The notes beneath the pieces were generated by a model, which was not told the origin of the DNA, did no database searches, and saw nothing but the letters and a program-made list of their open reading frames with translations. From Ornithodoros turicata (taxonomy: Eukaryota; Arthropoda; Arachnida; Ixodida; Argasidae), in contig NC_088203.1 of assembly GCF_037126465.1 (NCBI RefSeq), positions 81,192,168-81,256,167 of the forward strand: a DNA stretch of 64,000 nt, written 5' to 3'. The stretch's first letter is position 1. Each line of letters begins with the position of its first letter. Of the stretch, positions 35,101 through 44,100 are shown piece by piece. The position numbers were made by a program, and so were the translations under genes.

Positions 35101-38100
35101 TTGGAAACAAGAATGACCTTGAGCAGCAGGGCCAGGGGAGAGGTAGACAGTAATAACAACAAAGAACGGCTCTATTCAGGGGTCGGAAACGATATGGTAA
35201 GGCAGAGAAGATGTAAGGGGCGGGGTAGAGGCGGTGGCTTATCTGTGGCGTGACGTATTTTATAATGGCCAGCAGATCAGCCCCTGCTTCAATGAGCTAG
35301 GTTGCTTCAAAACACGTGGCCGCCGACATGTAATGGGTGTTGACCTTCCATGATAGGCAAGCCTGAACGATGGGCAAGACACGTAAACAAACACAAACAC
35401 GAAGGCTGTCTTGCCCATCGCTCAGGCTTGCCTATCATGGAATTTATCCACCAGCTAGCCTGCATTTACGCCATTCTGTCGGTGTTGACCTTCCAGTGCT
35501 TGAAACTCGCTTGTTTCGTTTTCGGTTCATTTACATAGCAAAATTTGGTGACGAATATAGTACATACTCCCTGAAGACTTTTGTTAAAGAAGGTGGGATT
35601 TTAAATAATGAATTGCATTCTGCTATCTCACACTTCCCTGAAAGCCTCTACTTAAAAAAGTTTAGTCTTGATTTCTTTGGTAATTAGTCATCTAGTATTT
35701 ACATGCTCTCTTCGGCAGAATGCATGCCTCCAGAAAACTCATCAACTCATCTCTGCTGCTCTCCCAAGTTTTTATTTAAAACCTGTACCGGACAAAAAAA
35801 TTCCCTGCATGTATCAGCTGTTGCAACTAATCGCGTTCTTGATTCCGTGCAGATATACTTTCGATTTTCGGTATACTTTCGGTATACTTGTAAATTTTGG
35901 TTTGCGATATACAGGATGTTTTTTTTTTATATTCGATACAATTTTTTTTATAAAAAGCTATTAGAGTTGCATAAATGTAGTTTTCGCAGGTGGCTTATGC
36001 AGCCAGGTGGACATCCTGTAGGACAGCTGTTGCAACTATACTGGACGACTGACTAGCTAAACATAATTAACTTATTATTATTAATTTGATGTTTTCTGGG
36101 AAATGCGACTTAGCAGAATTGGACCCAGTTTTTGTTCAAATCCATCGTCCTTATTGAACACCCTGAGAAGCGAACGTACGTTGAGACAGAGGCGGAGAGT
36201 TTCCATTTTCCCGGAGGGGGCAAGGGCGCACCGCGAAGTAAGTACTCTGGCGGGGGGTATGTTTATTAAGAAAAAGAAAAAGAAAGGAAAGGTAAGCCAG
36301 ATGGATGTCGGCTCGTTATTAAAAAAAAGTGAAAGGGGGAAGTCAAAAGAGGCAAAGAAAATAAGAAAACAAAAAGAAGGAAAGAAAAGGAAAAGAAAAA
36401 TGAAGAACACAAAACTAAAGCTGAAGAATCACACACTCTGGCGGGATCCTATGATGCATGCAGAACTGGTATAGAAATAAGAGGAAGGAAGAACAGAAAA
36501 AATAAAAACAAAAGAAAAAACAGAGAGAACGTAAACAGTGAACATGTGCACAACTGAATGCATTATGCCTTTGAAAACTAAGTGCAAAAAGAACAAAATG
36601 TATTGAATCCTCGTTGTTTGACCCGAAATGCACGCAATATAATGAATATGGTCAATGAAATGGAGCGGCGGCAGTTGAACCCGCTCCCAACGAATATGCG
36701 TTCCGAAGATCCTACCGTTACACCTCACTGGCAGCTGCTGGTACGTTTTCGACTGCTTCGTTTCATTGATGTGATTGTTTTGGGCGAAATTCAGGCTATG
36801 TGTTCTGTCACCCTCTGTGTGTCTTCGCCTCACCTTCTACTGTGATAATGAGTATGGTGGGCGGATACATATCTTACAAATTACAAGATGCATTTTTGGG
36901 TTGGTGCCTCCTCGCTCTTTTGATCCGGCCGCGGCAAACTTGTTTTCTGCTGTTTCAGCAGCACGTTCCTCGTTCAGAAACAGAACTTGAACCACGAACA
37001 TTTGCTCCAAACGAACATTTAATGACTTAATTAACGGTCTCCCACTTGCAGAACCCTTTCACTGCTCTTTCAAAATGGTGAAGGTTGACGGCCGAGGACT
37101 GCTCATATATTCCGTTCCTCACCCTTTTTTGCCCCTTACACCTCTGATACACTCATTAGGAGAACCTTAACTCGTTTCACTCTTATTTAGCGTACTGTTT
37201 AGAGATGTTTGTTTACTCTACTGGGGGGGGGGGGGGCACCGACTATTTCTTGCTGTATGGTATACACTTAACCGAATTCATGGGGTGAAACAGTCAGAAT
37301 AAAATAGATTTTTAGTCGAAAAAATATATGAGCAACCACCCCTTGCACAAATAAGCCAACTTGTGCTCATTTCTTTTGCATTTGAGCACACTTGAGGATT
37401 TTGAGGACATATTTTCTGGCACAGAAATCAGGAAGTCCTCAAATGAGGAATCGTGCACGCCGCACCCCAAGTCCTCGTCGGGCACTTGCATATTCCAAGG
37501 GCAGTTGACATATAGGAAAATGACCTACGTGTAACATTTTACGCTGCTAGAGTATTATACTGTATGCGCCTGCGCTTATCGAAAAGTGGCAGCATGACTG
37601 AGAGGTGACTCGGTCGCGAATCCGTGCAGCGGCTCTGTGAACTTTCTCACAATTTTTTTCAGTTCTTTGTGAAGTCGACCCAGGACGCACGATCACTCTT
37701 CAAGCGCCATACCGCCGCGCGTCAGGCAGAACCCTCGATGAACAGGTAAATAGAGAGAGAGAGAGATGATGCCCTTGCCTGCAATAAGGTTTTCTTTGAA
37801 CTGGTAGCTGTCTTGTCCTGTGGCTTGGGTGTAATTGTAAAGATACGCATTCACCGTCAAGTACGCCAATGTTCCTTCAGCGTAAGAAAACATTAGACTA
37901 GTCAGAGCAGGGTCAACGTCGATGTAGCCCCTTCTCGGCATACGATCACCTAGAAGAACAAGGAACCATTGAGTTGAGTTTGATCAGATATTTAATAGGT
38001 TGTAAGACTGCAATGTTTCCAAGGCCCTCAGGGCTGTGTGGACACATCAGTATTAGACTTTAGAAGGTGGAAGCAGGACTCAGCTTGCATGCCGTAGCAC

Positions 38101-41100
38101 CCATAAAGGGCCTTTACATAATATTATATCGTAACTAGTACATGCACACAAGTCAGGGGTCATGAACGCTTTTCTTTTCCGCTTTACACCTTTTATTGTT
38201 CAATTACGCAGTCTGCAGTGAGACAGATTATTCCAGGTACGGCGTCTGACAAGAAAGCATGATTAAACTCCGGCAACAAAAGAGCTGGTCATAAACCGAA
38301 ATGTCTGGGTCCGGCTGACTGACTCTTGGAAGTTCACCAGCGTTTTAGTAACATTTTGAAAGTAAAACTTTACTCTATGAATTTCCATCACCTAATCGGG
38401 TACAGGCTTACCACTGTATACTTAGATTCTCCTGTGTATCACAAGTGCTATGACTTGTTGTTTGGCGTTAGAAAATATTTATACTAATGTCGGAACCGTA
38501 TTTGTTCCATACGTACATCAGACGGATGTTTACGAACCTGTGTTCGATTCGCTGCCCCATGGTTGTCCTTCTCTTGATTCTATTCAATTGAACCTCTGTG
38601 TGCAATACGGGGATAAACCGACATATAAACCACTGTGGGGATAAACCACACGGGCAGTCTTAACCGCGGTTACGCTTAACCACCGTTACCCGAACAAACC
38701 GCGGTTATCGTGAACCACGGTTTGTTGTTGTCATACGGCAGTTTGTGACATGTTAGCCGTGACCACGTGATTGTGACACGAGCGCCAGGTATATTTTGAT
38801 TACGCTGTATAGCATTGAAAGAAAAGGGCATAATGGTAATTAAAAAGCTTAACAATCATTAAATAACCACGGTTAGCGGGGTAACATCCGTTCGGTCGGC
38901 CGCGTGACTGCGGCTTACGTGTAACCGCGGTTAGCGCTGCCCGTGTGACTAGGGTATTATACCCTTTTCAATGTTTGTGCTGCAACGGCATCGAAGCGTC
39001 AGTATGTACTTACCACAGAAAATTTACGACCGTATACCAATTCATTAGAGAGTTTTAACAAACTGCGTCCTCCCGCACGGTAGATTACCGTCGGCGCAGC
39101 CACGCAACTGCGCATGCTCAGATGACGTCACCCTCACCGTATCTCTCCGGCTGTCGCCGGAGTTCCGCTCGCTAGCCGCCATTACCGGAGACATTTACGG
39201 TCGCAAATTTCATCATGGCTGTGTCGTCTGCTACGGTGGCACCTGCTAGAAAGCGATTTACAATCTCCGACGACACGGCATTCAAAAGCGAAAGGGCAAC
39301 CGGAGCCATCAGAACGATGGGGGAGCCGAGACAAAAAGCTGGAAGCTTGTTTGAAGAAATTTGAGAGCTTTCTTTCTGATCTCCCAGTGGCCTACTTCCG
39401 AAGAATATACAAGGTGTCCCGGTAAAATGTATACAGAATTTTTAAAAATAGATATATCACCTTTTCCGTGGTGAAATCAATTGCAATATAGTATATGCTG
39501 AAAGGCACTCCTTAGGAGGGCACCAGCAAACTCCTAAAGCAATATCTTCATTAACTTTCGACAATTAACTTTTTATTTATAAAACCTACGAGGTTGTCCC
39601 AATGAGAGCATCTGGTCCCACCGGTTCCCTGATACCATTGCATATTTCCAGAACAAAAATCCGTTCGATAGATCGTCCACAAAAAAATTGGGAAGGAAAA
39701 CCATTATATTCTATATTTTGTTCATTGCGCACCTCAGAGACGCGTCTTCCCTTCGCCCCCGGCGAGCGCGTATCCGGTTCACCCCAGTTTGCTGAAAGTG
39801 TTCGCGCCGGCGTTGCCCCAGATACGATCGGTTCGCATTCACCGTATTTGTTGCCGATCGGGAGCCGCAAAATCCGGTTTGCTAAAACTCTCTATTGGCC
39901 TGCTACGCGACGGTAAGAAAAGGGAAACGCATACTATGTGTGATTGAGACGGACAGTCATAAGAGCCCCATTTGTACGCATGCATACAAATCGTGTAGCT
40001 TAGTGGTTCATTACTATGCGGATGTAAACTTCGACCTCTGCTCGAGGGACACGTTCTTCCAACCTTACATGACTGTGTTATCAGGGTTACTGGGCGTTGC
40101 AATCGGGAAAACGTATGCATTCATGCCTCATGATGGTATGTCATACTATCATGGTCACCTATAGGACAATATTTCCAAGAGCGTGCTCATTTTGCAACAC
40201 AATAATCCAGATCATGGCTGCTCCACTACACAAAGGTGACTTCATCCTGCCAAAGATTACCATTGCTGAGCCAACAAGCCTGACTCGTAGAAATTTCCTT
40301 TTTAATGCGTTAGCATTAGAACCCTCAAGCTGGAAAATCGAGACCGTCTGTCTGTCCGATGAGTGAAGCGTCTGTCTGTCGGATGGATGTGTGAAGCCTC
40401 GAGTTGAGACATAAGGTGTTGGATATGAGAAGAGAAGTAGATAGTAGATTTAGATAGTGGGTGGTGGTGGTGTAGTGGTGCCGCTGGTGTAGTGATGGTG
40501 TTGTGTAATAGGTGTAATGTGGTGGTGGTGGTGGTGTGGTGGTGTAGCGGTGATGTAGTGGTGGTGGTGGTGGTGGTGTAGTGTTGATAAGAGAAATGCT
40601 ACCGCTAATGCTACCGCATTTCCGCCACATTAATTACATTAATCGCCCTTCAAATTTTTGTGTCACCAAAACCCTGTGCAAGCGGCGTTATATGGAAAAA
40701 GCGATTAAGTCACGCTCCTAGATTGTGTTTTGCTTCTACTAGGTCGCACACCGTACGCAAAACGATGTCAACAGGTCATGCATGTAGAGTAGAGTATACA
40801 GGAAAAAATCATTCCAGGAGCAGTACTGCAAGTCATGCTGCCCCGCGACCGTTCGGCCATATTCACGACACGGTCCACCAAGGCAGACTGCATAAGAAAA
40901 GAGCACTCACCCAAAGAAGAAGAGCTGGCTCCCTGTTGCGTTGTGCTTAAAGGGACCATGAAATGATATTTGACAAGCCTACGATAATTTTCGATTTGTT
41001 CCTCTGTACTAAAGCATTCATCCTGTGAAAATGTAATTGAAAATAATTCAAATAGCGAAAATATTTTATATTAATCACGGCCGTGAACGGCTGCTGCTAC

Positions 41101-44100
41101 GACCCGCCTGCGAGGCCAACTGGCCGTGACACCATACACAGCTAGAGGACGTTGCCCATTCGTGGACTGCCCTTTGCGAGCAAATTGCTGAATTTGCAAG
41201 CAAGCTTGCAAACTTCGCCATGAAAAAATATGTGTTAATTTGATCTGGAGCTAATATCGTACCTAATCGTTGACACAGAATCCTACCAGAAGTGTAGCCG
41301 TTGATTGTCAGCATGGTTACCGGAGCACGTTTTCCTCTCTGAGCTTCTTCTTCGTCAGAAAATGTCTCTGTCGGCGGCGTATTGGGAGCTGCTGCGTACG
41401 GAACGATTCCTAGACGTTGTGAGCGTCGCATAATCTCTTCCTCCGTCACTGACAATTTGAGCTTCGCCATATTTCTACTGATTTCGACGGCTGATACGAC
41501 ATCGTTGTTGTCCAAACCGAAACCATGCACCCACGTGGTCTCGCGGGGTGTGGGCTCCAGGTCGTCCACAATTGGATGACAGGATTGGACGTTGATGACG
41601 TATGCCCGCTTCGAAGGGATGTATCCGGTGGTCACGCCCCGCTATTTTTGCGCGGTAACTACTCCCCCGGTGCACTGAATACGGTTAAAAGTTGATGTAT
41701 GTACGATAGAGAGGGATCATGAGAACCGTTACCGGCAGAGTACTCGGTATTCGCGAAAATCATTTCATGGTCCCTTTAACAAAAATTACACCGCTAGCGC
41801 TTTCCGTAAACTTTTGTCAGGACCTGTAGGCTACACATTTCATTGGCGTTATTGGAGGAATACAAGCGGCAATCACCCTACCAAATGTTCATTTGGGAGT
41901 TTTCTCGGTTTGGGGTTTGTCGGCATATCCTCTAATTGCACACAGAGGTTCAATTATTGTGCGGAAATCTCTCTAATCGCTCACGCCCAGGATATGCGAA
42001 GCATGTGAGAACCTGATGAATGAAATCGAGAGCCGGCGTTACCCGCTATTCAGAAAATAGGCTGCTCTTCTACTGGGCACCATCCTCATCATTACCATTC
42101 AGCTTGGAGTCTGGGAAACACATGTTGAAGAAGTTTTGAAATATTGTGTATCAAGCCCTTCCGTGGCAGGAATTTCGATTGTTCCGTCCACGAAGGCGTT
42201 AACTCACAATTCTCGAAACTTCTTTAATGCGTAATCCCTTTAACTACAATAATATTTTTCCAGATTTACAGTTGGATTGACATACCTGTGGAGTACACGT
42301 GACCCGTTGCTGGGAAGCCAGGAAGCGTTGCCGTATCGCAGAGGGACCTCCCTACGCCTGCTCAGTAACAGCGCGGAAAGCGGTCAGTATGGATATCAGG
42401 CAAGACACTTGACGGATAGAGAAAGCTGAATGTGACACTGCAGACGTGAACAACGGAAACCTCAAGGGGTGCCTTTAACCTAAACTTTTTGGCGCTTATT
42501 GTCCTTTACTTGTCGGTGACAGATCAGAAGCTCTGCGTAAATGACAATGGTGATTAATGGAGATGATTGACGAAGCAGGCGCTGCGGAATTTAGCTTTCA
42601 GTGTTCTTCTTCTTTTGACTAAAGTACTCTAGTTTTTCGTTTCCCTGTACCATTACAGGACGTCCAGCAAAAGCATAAAAAAAGATCGTAGCATCAGTAT
42701 TCTCCCTGTGCAGAATTTTTTTCTCTTCAACACCGATTTCACAAATAAGCTAGTGGGGCTATGATATATTATAGCTCCTTGACTCTTTTCGGGTGGAGGA
42801 GCAAGCAGATCCGTCAAGTCAAAAAGTACGTAAAGTTTTGCTCCATTCAATCATTGACGATTGCCTCGACAACGCTTGAAGTCAAGTAGGTGTTGTAAAA
42901 GCTACACGACAAGCTTTATTTTTTTTTTTGGGGGGGGGGGGATGGCAGGTGTGTGTGTGTGTGTAAGATTTCGTCTTGCAGTACATTATAAACATCTCAG
43001 GTAACTATTTCTGTTATCAGAAATCAAAAATGATGGAAGACTCAACCTGAGGATGTCACACGAGACAATATATTACTTCCACGCTGCAAAAGGAAACCTG
43101 CATGTTCCGGTAGGAGAACGGTAGAAAATCCAATGAACTGGTGGCTAAATGTTAAGGTAAGAAACTCGGGACGAGAGCCGCCCATATTTCGAACAGAGAG
43201 TTTTCGAAATATCGCCGGCTTTCGTCCTGAGGTTCTTCCGTTAACAAATATGACCCGGTAATTCATTCATTCATCACCGTGACTGTTAGCGTGTCTATCG
43301 ATATGAGTGGATTGCTGAAAAGCATAGAATAGGGGTGTACAATGATGCGCGCACCTGTCTTCAGAAGGTACCCCAGGGCGAGAGCCGCCGATATTTCGAA
43401 CTTAAACTGTTCTCTGGGTGTACATTCACTTCGAAACATTCTAAATAACAGTTTCTGTTCTAAATATCGGCGGCTTTCGTCCTGAGGTTCTTCACTTAAC
43501 ATACAGGTTGCGGTAGGCGTTGAAAGTGTTACTCAGAAAATCATGCGAAATTTGAGGATGCAGCGGAAAATTTGAAGACCTTACGATATCTACCTCATTA
43601 GATGGAATAGCAGAGATTGATTTCGAGCTCTACTTACGGACTCTAATTGGACCCACTCCCACCTGCACTGGAGACGTTAGTCCAATCAGTCGTTCTTGAG
43701 GAAGGAAAATGAGAAACAGATGAATAAGCAATCGTCTTTAGTATTCGTCACTGTGACTGTCAGCGTATCTATCGATATGATTGGATTGCTGAAGATCATA
43801 GAACAGGTGAGGACAACGATGCGCGCACTGTCTTCAGCAGAAGAGCCTTACGACGCGGCTGAGGTCAGCAAGGGCTAAAAAAGTGGCACTTTTTAGCCCT
43901 TTAAAATGACCTACGGGCGCCCGTAGGCCCTAAACATTTGCAGTAATGGTAGGCTCGTAGTGGACGTCGTCTCTGCAGTTACAGCCATGTCGCCGCTTTA
44001 ATCAATAAGAGATTTATTAGCGTAAAATTTCAATTAGATAGCAAATTAGAACTCTTGTGTTTCCCGCATGTGTGCCCTATACAGGGACAAGTTGTTTTGG

